Under the pieces are notes generated by a model. The model made no database searches and was not told the origin of the DNA. It was given only the letters and a program-made list of their open reading frames with translations. Both the position numbers and the translations under genes were made by a program. A stretch of DNA of 64,000 nucleotides. Origin: JANQSP01 sp965237565. GTDB taxonomy: Bacteria > Bdellovibrionota > Bdellovibrionia > Bdellovibrionales > UBA1609. Of the stretch, positions 1 through 8,954 are shown piece by piece. Positions within the stretch are counted from its first letter, which is position 1; every line of letters begins with the position of its first letter. Where the stretch lies: NCBI GenBank assembly GCA_965237565.1, contig OZ250145.1:248001-312000 (forward strand), in the 5' to 3' direction.

Positions 1-2
1 TT

Positions 3-1637
3 GCTAAAAAAATTTCTCCCATTATAAAAATAGCTCCTAAACAGATTATAGAAAAAATCAAAACTGGAGAAAGAAAATATGGTCCCTTCCGTCCCGTCAC
101 CATAAAAAAATATCTGAGCCTGAATCAAGCATCTCACTTAAAGTTGCTTAAATGGGATCACGCAGGACTCGATATTCAAGAAACGATTATCAGATACTAT
201 CCTCTAAAAAAAAACGGAGCTCATTTGTTTGGCTACCTAGGAGAAATATCTAGAAATCAAATGCCCAAATTTAGAAAAAAGTATGCCAAACAATTTGATT
301 TTAAACTCGGTGACATGGTCGGAAAAAGTGGTCTAGAGGCTAACTGGGAATCCGAGTTGCGAGGAGAAGACGGATTTTCTTTTGTAGAAGTAGATGTATA
401 CAATCGCAAACCAAGTTCTACAATCGCCGGTCTTTGGACCTTTAAACCAAAGAAGCCTGTGGCTGGAAAAAATCTCATTCTGACTCTCGACAAGAAGCTC
501 CAAGAAAAGGCTTACAAAAGTTTGTTCAGAAAAGATAAGCGAGGAGTTCGCCATGGTTCAATCCTCGTAATGAAAAGCAATGGAGAAATATTGGTTTGGA
601 TTTCTTATCCCTCCTATGATCCCAATACATTTTCAACTATTTTACCCACCAAAGATTGGCTAGATTTGGTACAAGATTCTTCCAAACCTTTAAGAAACAA
701 AATCATTCAAGACCATTATCCTCCGGGATCCGTTTTCAAACCAATCGTAGCTCTCGCTGCTCTACAAGAAGGATATATCACTCCAAAAAGTTTGGTTGAT
801 TCACCGGCTACTTTAACATTTGGTAGACGCACCTATCATGATTACGGACAAATAGATCACGGAGCTTTGGATCTTGCTTCTGCAATTGAAAGGTCTGCCA
901 ATGTGTTCTTTTACAAATTGGGAATTGGTTTAAAAATTGACCTCATGGCAAAATATGCGAAACTTATGAACTTGGGTAGAAAAACAAACATCAAGATGGA
1001 AAGAGAGGTGAGCGGATTTGTTCCTGATTCAAAATGGAAAATGGATCAATTGGGAGAAGCTTGGCAACCCGGAGAGAATCTCTCTCATGCTATTGGCCAA
1101 GGATTCATTCTTGTCACCCCTTTGCAAATGGCTGTTGCTTACAATGCCATTGCCACTTCGGGTAAAATTGTAAAACCTTTTGTCGTGAAAAAGATTATAG
1201 ATACAAATAATAAAGAAATTCAAAATTTTCAACCTGAGGTGATTCGTCATATTGGTAATCAAATTGAAAAAAAACATTTCGAAACCATTCGAAAGGCTTT
1301 AACACGAGTTGTTCACGGTCCCCATGGAACTGCGAAATGGTTCGCACCGAAGAGTGTAAAAATTGCTGGGAAAACAGGAACGGCACAAGTGATGTCTTTT
1401 TCAAAAGATAACATTTACAAAAAATGTTCAACAAGGCCACGGGAACAAAGACATCATGGTTGGTTCGTAGCCTTTGCTCCTGCTGAAAATCCAGAGATCA
1501 TTGTCTCTACTCTAACAGAACATTCTTGCTCTGGCTCAGGAGGATCAGCACCTATTGTTCGTGATATTATTCAATTTTATTTCGACAATAAAAGGCAAAA
1601 GAATGACAAATCTTACACTCACTCATCTACAAAATAA
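3..1637 (+). CDS. mrdA: Penicillin-binding protein 2 (peptidoglycan transpeptidase), 5' end outside window
   Basis: This is a class B penicillin-binding protein that cross-links peptidoglycan during rod elongation, anchored in the inner membrane and acting in the periplasm. The reading frame is open from the first bases of the window, so the N-terminus, including the membrane anchor, is missing; about 544 residues are visible. The N-terminal part carries the PBP2 dimerisation-domain pattern (PFRPVTIKKYL, then HLFGYLGEIS). The transpeptidase motifs are all present: PGSVFKP with the catalytic serine codon at 729, the SAN motif in ERSANVFF, and the AGKTGTAQ box. The gene lies 30 bases upstream of rodA on the same strand, the usual PBP2-RodA pairing. 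Assignment to PBP2 rather than PBP3/FtsI rests on this neighbour and the N-terminal motifs. Confidence 0.95.
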   Translation, partial: AKKISPIIKIAPKQIIEKIKTGERKYGPFRPVTIKKYLSLNQASHLKLLKWDHAGLDIQETIIRYYPLKKNGAHLFGYLGEISRNQMPKFRKKYAKQFDFKLGDMVGKSGLEANWESELRGEDGFSFVEVDVYNRKPSSTIAGLWTFKPKKPVAGKNLILTLDKKLQEKAYKSLFRKDKRGVRHGSILVMKSNGEILVWISYPSYDPNTFSTILPTKDWLDLVQDSSKPLRNKIIQDHYPPGSVFKPIVALAALQEGYITPKSLVDSPATLTFGRRTYHDYGQIDHGALDLASAIERSANVFFYKLGIGLKIDLMAKYAKLMNLGRKTNIKMEREVSGFVPDSKWKMDQLGEAWQPGENLSHAIGQGFILVTPLQMAVAYNAIATSGKIVKPFVVKKIIDTNNKEIQNFQPEVIRHIGNQIEKKHFETIRKALTRVVHGPHGTAKWFAPKSVKIAGKTGTAQVMSFSKDNIYKKCSTRPREQRHHGWFVAFAPAENPEIIVSTLTEHSCSGSGGSAPIVRDIIQFYFDNKRQKNDKSYTHSSTK

Positions 1638-1667
1638 GTGAGTCATCAATAGAGATGGCCGGGTTTT

Positions 1668-2750
1668 ATGATTAAAAAACTCAACTGGACTCTCATCGTG
1701 ACCATGACCACCTTGCTCATCATCGGCTTGGTCAATCTTTACAGTGTTTCCCACCAAAGCGATGCAACTGTTCACTTGTTCTATCTGCAACTTACTTGGA
1801 TTGCCATTGGCTTTTGCTGTTTTTTTCTTATTTCATTCATTCATTACCATTTTCTAATACGAACGGCTTACATTATCTATGCAATCAATTTAATCAGTTT
1901 GGTAGCTGTCAACTGGTTTGGCACCAGCTTTGGAGGAGCGCAAAGGTGGCTAGATTTTGGGCTTTTTTTCTATCAACCTGCTGAGACAATGAAGTTAGCC
2001 CTTATTTTAGTTTTGGCTAGAATTTTATCAGCCAAGCGTAGTTGGCAAGTGATGAATTTCACAGAACTGGTGAAACCAATTTTACTCATTGCTTTTCCTA
2101 TTTTTTTTATCTTCCGGCAACCAGATCTGGGTACTGCTTTAATCACACTCATTGTGATGGCTTCTATCATCGTGTTTGCTAAAGTACGCAAGAGTGTTTT
2201 ACTTTCTTTTGTTGGCCTGCTTCTATGTATCACTCCCATTGTGTGGAATTTTGGGCTAAAAAATTATCAGAAAAATCGTATTGTAACTTTCATCTCACCA
2301 ACTCGTGATCCAAGAGGAACCGGCTACAATATCATTCAGTCCAAGATCGCAATCGGAAGCGGGCAATTTTTGGGAAAAGGATTTCAGAAAGGGACACAAT
2401 CCCAATTGAAGTTTTTACCTGAGAGATACACAGATTTTATTTTCAGTGTATTGAGTGAAGAACATGGTTTTTTGGGTAGTATCATCACCATTTTGCTTTT
2501 CTTATTCTTAATTTCATTGGGATTTTATTCAGCTTTTCAAGCACGCGACAAAGAAGGAGTGTTTCTTTGTGTGGGTATGTCTTTCTATCTGTTCTGGCAT
2601 GTATTGGTCAATATAGGAATGACGATGGGTTTATTACCAGTTGTTGGTATTTCTCTTCCTTTACTTTCTTATGGAGGATCTGGTTTGCTTACGACGATGA
2701 TTGCTTTGGGTGTGATCTCTTCTGTATCTTATAGAAAGTATCTATTCTAG
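1668..2750 (+). CDS. mrdB: Rod shape-determining protein RodA (SEDS glycosyltransferase)
   Basis: This 360-residue polytopic inner-membrane protein belongs to the SEDS family (RodA/FtsW/SpoVE), which polymerises lipid II into glycan strands with a cognate class B PBP. Roughly ten hydrophobic segments span the protein. Family signatures are visible: GGAQRWL near residue 85, RQPDLGTALI near residue 150, the long extracytoplasmic loop with FLPERYTDFIFSVLSEE, and the C-terminal GISLPLLSYGGSGL. The length is normal for RodA. It follows mrdA by 30 bases and probably shares its transcript. The ATG at 1668 is chosen because it opens directly into the first membrane helix. The next gene converges on it, with only 7 bases between the stop codons. 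Confidence 0.95.
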   Translation: MIKKLNWTLIVTMTTLLIIGLVNLYSVSHQSDATVHLFYLQLTWIAIGFCCFFLISFIHYHFLIRTAYIIYAINLISLVAVNWFGTSFGGAQRWLDFGLFFYQPAETMKLALILVLARILSAKRSWQVMNFTELVKPILLIAFPIFFIFRQPDLGTALITLIVMASIIVFAKVRKSVLLSFVGLLLCITPIVWNFGLKNYQKNRIVTFISPTRDPRGTGYNIIQSKIAIGSGQFLGKGFQKGTQSQLKFLPERYTDFIFSVLSEEHGFLGSIITILLFLFLISLGFYSAFQARDKEGVFLCVGMSFYLFWHVLVNIGMTMGLLPVVGISLPLLSYGGSGLLTTMIALGVISSVSYRKYLF

Positions 2751-2757
2751 GAAGGAA

Positions 2758-3069
2758 TCAACCAGCTTTCTTCTTTTTTCTAAACAGATTCATAAACGAG
2801 TTTCCCTTGCTCTTTTTTGTTAGCCCCAAGGAGTATCTTTCCTGATAAGCGTCCACCATTCCTTGATCCAGCAAAATGGCCTTAGTAAAAAGATCATAAG
2901 AAACTTGTTTGCTACCCATGCACTTCATGAGCAAACCCTTTACAAAAAAGAAGTTAGCACTTTGCTGGTTTTCCAAAGCTACTTTTTCTAAAAGACCCAA
3001 TATCTTATCTTTTTCTTTTTCAGATAATTGAAATTTCTTCCGTTTTATATCCGTCCAAACATAATACAA
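2758..3069 (-). pseudogene. Out-of-frame C-terminal TPR segment of the response regulator/DnaJ gene
   Basis: This 103-codon reading frame has no good start signal of its own (the first usable codon is TTG) and begins inside the last codons of the preceding minus-strand gene. It encodes helical, TPR-like sequence (AFKHF in the upstream gene would continue into LYYVWTDIKRKK, then SANFFFVKGLLMKC and SYDLFTKAILLDQG). Adding one base to the five-T run at 3088-3092 (an A run on the coding strand) joins the two frames smoothly as EFKKAPGDNILYYVWTD. I therefore read it as the C-terminus of one protein of about 636 residues that is broken by a one-base deletion, a sequencing error, or read through by slippage. 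An independent gene is less likely. Confidence 0.7.
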
Positions 3070-4667
3070 AATATTGTCTCCGGGAGCTTTTTAAATTCCA
3101 AAATAGATGAAAAATGCTTAAAAGCTGATTCATACTTTCCAATTTTTAGTTCTTTTTTCCCTTCATTGTATCGACTAAAAATATCAAAAACATCCTCATC
3201 AGCCCCTGATTCTATCTCTCTAATGTATTTGGTTCTTTTATCCGGATGAGATAAAACATCATAAGCTTTCTTTATGAGAACGAAGTATTTCTCGTACACC
3301 TTTTGTACTTCTTTTGGAACTTTCTTATCTAAGGAGTCTGGGTGGATCATTTGCACCATATTTTTATACCGTTTTGTCACCTGCTCAGAACTGGCCTTCC
3401 AAGGGAGATCCAATAAGGAAAAATAATTTTTACTGTCTGCATCCTTAATATATTTTTCAAAACGATTTTTCATAAAGTCATGAGTCTGTAAAACATTTTT
3501 GTTTCTAGATTGACTGTATCTTAGATAGCAATCTTTGACCAAAATTCTGGCGTAGAGTTTACGCAAGGGAGTTTCATTTTTAAATTTTGGATGGTCAATC
3601 AAACTTTGAACAGCTACTGGTTTTCTTATAGGATAAGCTTTGATAAATTTTAAAACTTGAGAAGCAGAGTCTATACTAGAAAAAAGAGTTTCCTTGGCGG
3701 GTACTAACACCATATCTTGGCAAATATTAAAAAATTCCTCTATCCAAAGAAGATCTACTTTGGAATAAATCCAATTGTCTAATAAGATGAATAATTCCTC
3801 CAAACCAACAGAGACCCCTTCATAATATCCAGCGGGAATGATATTTGAATAATTGATTTTTACAGATTCCTCACTCATTGTTTTAGAAAGTCGAATTTTT
3901 AATTGCTCATTGAGGATTTTATGAAGCATATGAGGACTGACGATACATTGCGAAATTAATTTCTCTCCTAATGTTAATAAAGAATTTTCCTCGTGCTGTA
4001 ACATTTTTTCTAATTTCTCTGGGCTGATGACATTATGTTTTATCAACAAAGATCCTAGATAGGATTCTTTATCATTCATTTCCAAGCCAATAATTTTGCC
4101 ATCTTTAAAAAAAATATTTACAGGATCTTCATTATCGTATTGGACACTTAGCTCTCCGCTAAATCCTGAATGACAAAAGGAAAGATAAAGTAAAATCAAC
4201 TCGTGGCTTTTGAATTCCTTATTCTGTTTAAACAGTTCTGGGTAGTCAAATTGAGTCTTATGAAAAGTATAAAAAGGATGAATTTTTTTACTCTCCTCAG
4301 GTATAAAAAAATTCAAAAACTTTTGCTCTAACAATCTCATATCAAGTGGTTTTTTAAAAAATTCACTCACGCGATTTTTTATCTCCTTTGGAAGGATATT
4401 TGGACCCAAAACTCCTGAGAGCAACCAAATGGCACAATTGCTTTGTATTTGATTTTGAGAAATTGCTTGCTTGAGAAAGTCCAGTCCAGTTTTTTTGGGT
4501 AAAACCAAATCTACAATCAAAATGTCATAGGATTGAATGGCGATCAAACGCTCCGCTTCTTGAGCTGAATGACTGAGACTTACTTCTGCTCCCCTTTGCT
4601 TGCAAAAATCCCCTAGACTTTTACTTAAGTTCTTATCATCTTCGAGTATTAATATTTTATTGCTCAT
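3045..4667 (-). CDS. Response regulator with receiver, PATAN (DUF4388) and DnaJ domains
   Basis: A cytoplasmic signalling protein with a multidomain layout. Residues 1-115 form a CheY-like receiver with the acidic pocket E9-D10-D11, the probable phospho-acceptor D53 (IVDLVLPKKTG) and the conserved lysine near 106. Residues about 150-270 resemble the PATAN/DUF4388 domain (GFSGELSV, NIFFKDGKI, LGSLLIKHNVI). Residues about 413-485 are a J domain with the HPD motif at 442-444, so it may recruit a DnaK. A TPR-like helix pair begins near 500 but is cut off: the last 13 residues (LPETIF to the stop) look like out-of-frame sequence, and the true C-terminus appears in the next frame. The ATG at 4667 gives a clean receiver start. 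Which kinase or output it serves cannot be seen. Confidence 0.85.
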   Translation of the reverse strand: MSNKILILEDDKNLSKSLGDFCKQRGAEVSLSHSAQEAERLIAIQSYDILIVDLVLPKKTGLDFLKQAISQNQIQSNCAIWLLSGVLGPNILPKEIKNRVSEFFKKPLDMRLLEQKFLNFFIPEESKKIHPFYTFHKTQFDYPELFKQNKEFKSHELILLYLSFCHSGFSGELSVQYDNEDPVNIFFKDGKIIGLEMNDKESYLGSLLIKHNVISPEKLEKMLQHEENSLLTLGEKLISQCIVSPHMLHKILNEQLKIRLSKTMSEESVKINYSNIIPAGYYEGVSVGLEELFILLDNWIYSKVDLLWIEEFFNICQDMVLVPAKETLFSSIDSASQVLKFIKAYPIRKPVAVQSLIDHPKFKNETPLRKLYARILVKDCYLRYSQSRNKNVLQTHDFMKNRFEKYIKDADSKNYFSLLDLPWKASSEQVTKRYKNMVQMIHPDSLDKKVPKEVQKVYEKYFVLIKKAYDVLSHPDKRTKYIREIESGADEDVFDIFSRYNEGKKELKIGKYESAFKHFSSILEFKKLPETIFCIMFGRI

Positions 4668-4862
4668 AATTCTTCATTCAGTTGTTGCCAATAGTACAGG
4701 TTCCACTGCTTACTTTTCGGTTCGTTTTACAGTGATATTGATAGAATTATTAAAAATAATGAAGTCACCATAAAATAGCGTTTGCAAAAAAGCTTATTGT
4801 AAGAATATCCTATACTTGGTGTGCGAGAAAAAAGAGTAAGCTAGATCACAGAGGATAAACAC

Positions 4863-5975
4863 ATGAAATCCAAATATCTAAGGCCTTTTTGCCTAACTCT
4901 TGCCGTTTTATTCCCTATTTTTGGTGAAGCTCGTGAGGATCAGCTTGTTTTGCCTTTGCCTAGGAAGCCTCATACTTTTTACACAGAACTGAACACAGAT
5001 TATTTTCTCACGAAAGAAAATTACTCCTACAGATTCACTGTTGAACCCTTGGGCCAAACATCAATTCAATCAAGAAGACAGCCTTTTTTCTATTACACGA
5101 GTTTCGATCTCAGCGTGGGTTACTCTTTAAACAAACAATTTGAAATGGATGCCTTCGTTCGAGGCTTTTGGTTTGCTGAGAGCGACAATGGAATCAATAC
5201 CTCTTTTCAATCACCCTACTTCGCACGAGGAGGAGTTAGTTTACGTCATCACCAAAAATTGCATTATGTAATCTTAGTTCCTTCGGTCAATTTTTCCTTT
5301 CCCTTTTATCTCATCAATTTCAACAGCCAACTGCCCATCACTCAGGACGGTAGCCTCCATTTCACGCCAGCATTTTGGCTCTACGCACCCATAAAAAATT
5401 TATTCTATCCCTTTGGCTATCTGGGCTTTAAATTCAGAACCAATTTTTTGTCTTCCTTGTTGCGGTGGAAGCTTGGCGCACTTCTAACCATTAGTGGCCT
5501 TGAGGTAGGATTACAATTTCAGGGCTTTTGGTCTGTCATTCTGGATCAATCTTCTTCCCGCTTGGGAGATAAGAGGGCTTTATTGGATCGGGTAAATGGA
5601 GGGAGTCTTAAGTTTTTCTCTTCCAATCCGGGAGTATTGAATCTTGGAGGATGGGTGGGCTGGCGCTTCTCTCACTTTATTTTACGTCTAATGGGAGACG
5701 TTGATATGTTTGGACAAAATTATGCCAAAGGATCGAGAGTCTTATTTTCTGTCATCATGGAGATTGGCAAAAACAAAAGGGCAAAAAGAAGATCACAAAT
5801 ATATGATCGTGATGAGGGACGTACCAATTTTGAGACTGAAATCACAAAAGAGGAAGAATCTGTTATTGAAATCTTTCAATCTCCTCCCGTAGAAGAGCAT
5901 CACATTCAGGAGGAAGTTGAACAAGCTTTGGAAGAAAAAGAGAGAGAACAAGAAAAGATGATAAAAGAAAAATAA
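4863..5975 (+). CDS. Secreted outer-membrane barrel-like protein, unknown function
   Basis: A 370-residue protein not assigned to a known family. It starts with a Sec signal peptide (MKSKYLRP, then a hydrophobic core ending near GEAR, about residue 24). The body up to about residue 310 has many short alternating strands rich in aromatic and glycine residues (for example FFYYTSFDLSVGYSL, GVSLRHHQKLHYVI, FQGFWSVIL), as expected for an outer-membrane beta-barrel. The last 60 residues instead form a charged tail rich in E and K, which is an odd end for a barrel because the usual terminal aromatic strand is absent. The gene stands alone between two minus-strand genes, with a possible -10 (TATACT) at 4811-4816 but no well-spaced -35. 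The barrel call is an inference. Confidence 0.7.
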   Translation: MKSKYLRPFCLTLAVLFPIFGEAREDQLVLPLPRKPHTFYTELNTDYFLTKENYSYRFTVEPLGQTSIQSRRQPFFYYTSFDLSVGYSLNKQFEMDAFVRGFWFAESDNGINTSFQSPYFARGGVSLRHHQKLHYVILVPSVNFSFPFYLINFNSQLPITQDGSLHFTPAFWLYAPIKNLFYPFGYLGFKFRTNFLSSLLRWKLGALLTISGLEVGLQFQGFWSVILDQSSSRLGDKRALLDRVNGGSLKFFSSNPGVLNLGGWVGWRFSHFILRLMGDVDMFGQNYAKGSRVLFSVIMEIGKNKRAKRRSQIYDRDEGRTNFETEITKEEESVIEIFQSPPVEEHHIQEEVEQALEEKEREQEKMIKEK

Positions 5976-6106
5976 AATTCTAATCCCCAAAGCCTGATCC
6001 GCACCACACAAGCTATTTGCTTGAGCTTGTTGTTGCAGAACTCATTAAAGGAAATGTTATTTCTTGTGAATCCCCTTGCCCATTCTCGTCTTCAACAAAC
6101 CATTTT

Positions 6107-7134
6107 AATGATGTGTAATCTATGTCTATGTCATTTCACCGATCATGCTCCCCCTCCGCCATCAGAAGGGGAGGGAGAAAAAACTCTAACTCAAGTGTAT
6201 GAACCGAACCTATAAACCCAAATCCAAGCTACTACCATCATTCCACAATTCCTTGAGCTTATCGCAAGCTTCGTTTTTCCACTCTTCATAAACGTTGTCC
6301 TCACTAAGACCCAAACCACCCTCGCTTTTGGAGTTTTTTATAAAATCATCTATTTCACCCAGTCTGAGTTCTTTAGAAATATATTTTCTTAAATCCTCTC
6401 TTTCCTCCTTATCGGATTGTGAAGTACTTGAACCGTAGTAACAGTAGACTGCCAAGAAACAAGCAACTTCCGTATTTTCCTCCGCATTTTCTAAGCTGGT
6501 GGTATCCGTATACTCATCAGGACCATTAACAGGAACAGGTCTATTACCTGTAGTGCAAAGAACCCCTTCAACAATTTGCTCGTGAAGAAATTCAAGAAGC
6601 TGCTCATTCTTATCGCTTTCTATCTGCAAAAGAAGACTATCTTTACCATCACCCACTTGCTTATTTGTTAAGCCTTTAAGTACAGATTTGCTATCATCTT
6701 GTACGCTACCAGCTTTGTCCAAAAGTTTTTCCATAATCGCCTGACCCTCGTCTTCATCTAGAGCTCTGTCAAATATGTATGTCACACGGTCTTCCCTTGA
6801 AATCCACTGCAGGGTCTCACTAGCTTCACGGGAAGAATAATCATCTATCAAATCCTTCCAAGATTCATAATCAATTTTATCAACCGCTGTACATATAAGC
6901 TGAATGTCATCATTGTCTAATTTTCTGAGATCATCGAAGTCTGGAGATTCTAGATAGTCTTCGAATAGTCTTCCCATTCTTTCTGCGTCTCTTCTAGGCA
7001 TGTCTTCACATTTAGAATCACCACTGAAATATTCATCACAAACATCATCTTGGCAGTCGTCATCATCTCCACAACAATCGTTCCTATCACACTTTGGCGG
7101 AGACGGACACTGTATCACGTCATCTTCGTCGTCA
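6107..7134. repeat. 1-kb direct repeat, copy A
   Basis: From 6107 to 7134 the sequence is nearly identical to 7921-8954. The match starts about 100 bases downstream of the coding region (both genes are on the minus strand) and covers the whole cysteine-rich C-terminal domain. The only differences I found are a short block encoding the last few residues (around 6225-6240) and one base giving Gly instead of Ser near 7021. Identity at synonymous sites points to very recent duplication or gene conversion. Confidence 0.95.
6148..6177. other. GC-rich inverted repeat downstream of copy A
   Basis: The arms CTCCCCCTCC (6148-6157) and AGGGGAGGGAG (6167-6177) can form an imperfect stem of about nine pairs with a nine-base loop. 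It lies just downstream of the minus-strand gene ending at 6210 and recurs exactly downstream of the next gene. There is no T-run on the correct side for a standard rho-independent terminator in the minus direction, so the role is uncertain; an RNA 3'-end stabiliser is possible. Confidence 0.45.
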
Positions 7135-7862
7135 ACTAATATCCACTCAAGCTCTTTCATAACCTGATTTGAAGACATATCTTCTGCACGAACTTGAAAA
7201 CGATAAGTACCTTCCTCGCTGATAATATATCCCCTAGGACTTATACAAGCCTCCCACTCTGGCTCAGATATCGACGGAGTAATCAAACGACATTCAACAC
7301 TATCCTCTTTTAAACCAGAAATACAATCCACCACTTCAAAGGAGAGACTAGCTAATGACTGATTCACATTTCCTTCTACAAGACTCAATTGATTAGTAAT
7401 AGTTATCTCGGGAGCCCTTGTATCAATATCAAGGGCAAACTCTATACTAGAGTTGATAGAAGGATCATCTTTGAATCGGACGCTAAAAGAATAGTTCCCT
7501 TCTTGATAAAAAAGAGAAGACCTGTAGGTCTTTTCTACAAAAGAATCATCTTCTCTGACTTGACCACAATCTTCCCAACTAGAAGAAAGATCGGGTATTT
7601 TAAGAAGGCACTGTATTTTTATATCAGTAGTCAAATTAAGTACTTCAAAATGAAATCGAACAACACTATTATTATCAATTGTAAAGCTCACTTCAGATAT
7701 CGAGACTGGATCAGAAGAAGTTGCAGTAGATTTAACTATACTACTACATGTATTACATATACTACCACCTAAAAAAAACCTCAGTCTTAATTTGTCAGCT
7801 AAGGACCATTCACCTTGGAATAAAAATATAACACAAAATAAAAGAAATATTTTTTTTGCCAT
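6210..7862 (-). CDS. Chimeric secreted protein: two Ig-like repeats plus cysteine-rich domain
   Basis: About 550 residues from the ATG at 7862, chosen because it begins a clear signal peptide (MAKKIFLLFCVIFLFQG, cleavage near SLA); a GTG 30 bases upstream is possible. There is no lipobox cysteine, unlike its paralogues. The N-terminal half holds two repeats of a bacterial Ig-like pattern: a strand with a Cys (IQCLLKIP; VECRLITP), a W..C step (SSWEDC; EPEWEAC), then G.Y.F.VR..D (GNYSFSVRFKDD; GTYRFQVRAEDMSSN). The C-terminal 310 residues are almost identical to the next gene, starting at DDVIQCPSPPKC with the DCC, ECxL-like and VYC cysteine signatures. The domain boundary coincides with the repeat boundary at 7134, so the gene looks like a recombination product. 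Function unknown; probably periplasmic or surface exposed. Confidence 0.8.
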   Translation of the reverse strand: MAKKIFLLFCVIFLFQGEWSLADKLRLRFFLGGSICNTCSSIVKSTATSSDPVSISEVSFTIDNNSVVRFHFEVLNLTTDIKIQCLLKIPDLSSSWEDCGQVREDDSFVEKTYRSSLFYQEGNYSFSVRFKDDPSINSSIEFALDIDTRAPEITITNQLSLVEGNVNQSLASLSFEVVDCISGLKEDSVECRLITPSISEPEWEACISPRGYIISEEGTYRFQVRAEDMSSNQVMKELEWILVDDEDDVIQCPSPPKCDRNDCCGDDDDCQDDVCDEYFSGDSKCEDMPRRDAERMGRLFEDYLESPDFDDLRKLDNDDIQLICTAVDKIDYESWKDLIDDYSSREASETLQWISREDRVTYIFDRALDEDEGQAIMEKLLDKAGSVQDDSKSVLKGLTNKQVGDGKDSLLLQIESDKNEQLLEFLHEQIVEGVLCTTGNRPVPVNGPDEYTDTTSLENAEENTEVACFLAVYCYYGSSTSQSDKEEREDLRKYISKELRLGEIDDFIKNSKSEGGLGLSEDNVYEEWKNEACDKLKELWNDGSSLDLGL

Positions 7863-7920
7863 TTTCAAACCATTTTTATGATAGCAAAGCACTAACTAAA
7901 AGGGGATCGGAACAGGGAAC

Positions 7921-8954
7921 AATGATGTGTAATCTATGTCTATGTCATTTCACCGATCATGCTCCCCCTCCGCCATCAGAAGGGGAGGGAGAAAAAACTC
8001 TAACTCAAGTGTATGAACCGAACCTATAAACCCAAATTCAATTTATTATCAGGTGCATCATTCCACAAATCCTTGAGCTTATCGCAAGCTTCGTTTTTCC
8101 ACTCTTCATAAACGTTGTCCTCACTAAGACCCAAACCACCCTCGCTTTTGGAGTTTTTTATAAAATCATCTATTTCACCCAGTCTGAGTTCTTTAGAAAT
8201 ATATTTTCTTAAATCCTCTCTTTCCTCCTTATCGGATTGTGAAGTACTTGAACCGTAGTAACAGTAGACTGCCAAGAAACAAGCAACTTCCGTATTTTCC
8301 TCCGCATTTTCTAAGCTGGTGGTATCCGTATACTCATCAGGACCATTAACAGGAACAGGTCTATTACCTGTAGTGCAAAGAACCCCTTCAACAATTTGCT
8401 CGTGAAGAAATTCAAGAAGCTGCTCATTCTTATCGCTTTCTATCTGCAAAAGAAGACTATCTTTACCATCACCCACTTGCTTATTTGTTAAGCCTTTAAG
8501 TACAGATTTGCTATCATCTTGTACGCTACCAGCTTTGTCCAAAAGTTTTTCCATAATCGCCTGACCCTCGTCTTCATCTAGAGCTCTGTCAAATATGTAT
8601 GTCACACGGTCTTCCCTTGAAATCCACTGCAGGGTCTCACTAGCTTCACGGGAAGAATAATCATCTATCAAATCCTTCCAAGATTCATAATCAATTTTAT
8701 CAACCGCTGTACATATAAGCTGAATGTCATCATTGTCTAATTTTCTGAGATCATCGAAGTCTGGAGATTCTAGATAGTCTTCGAATAGTCTTCCCATTCT
8801 TTCTGCGTCTCTTCTAGGCATGTCTTCACATTTAGAATCACTACTGAAATATTCATCACAAACATCATCTTGGCAGTCGTCATCATCTCCACAACAATCG
8901 TTCCTATCACACTTTGGCGGAGACGGACACTGTATCACGTCATCTTCGTCGTCA
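7921..8954. repeat. 1-kb direct repeat, copy B
   Basis: Second copy of the repeat found at 6107-7134, in the same orientation and about 1.8 kb away. It spans the 3' flank and most of the body of the lipoprotein gene 8024-9091. Copy B is six bases longer, the difference lying in the codons for the last residues (NDAPDNKLNLGL here, NDGSSLDLGL in copy A). Confidence 0.95.
7962..7991. other. GC-rich inverted repeat downstream of copy B
   Basis: Same 30-base imperfect hairpin as at 6148-6177, carried by the duplicated segment. It sits in the spacer between two minus-strand genes, directly after the stop of the upstream gene. Confidence 0.45.

Noticed and set aside
6008..6030. ACAAGCT…AGCTTGT hairpin after the barrel-like gene ending at 5975, considered as a terminator.
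   Set aside because: The seven-pair stem is followed by TGTTGC and no T-run, so it does not meet the usual criteria.
7389..7772. A 127-codon plus-strand frame opposite the Ig-like half of the chimeric gene.
   Set aside because: It is antisense to a well-supported secreted protein, has no ribosome-binding site and no domain-like composition.
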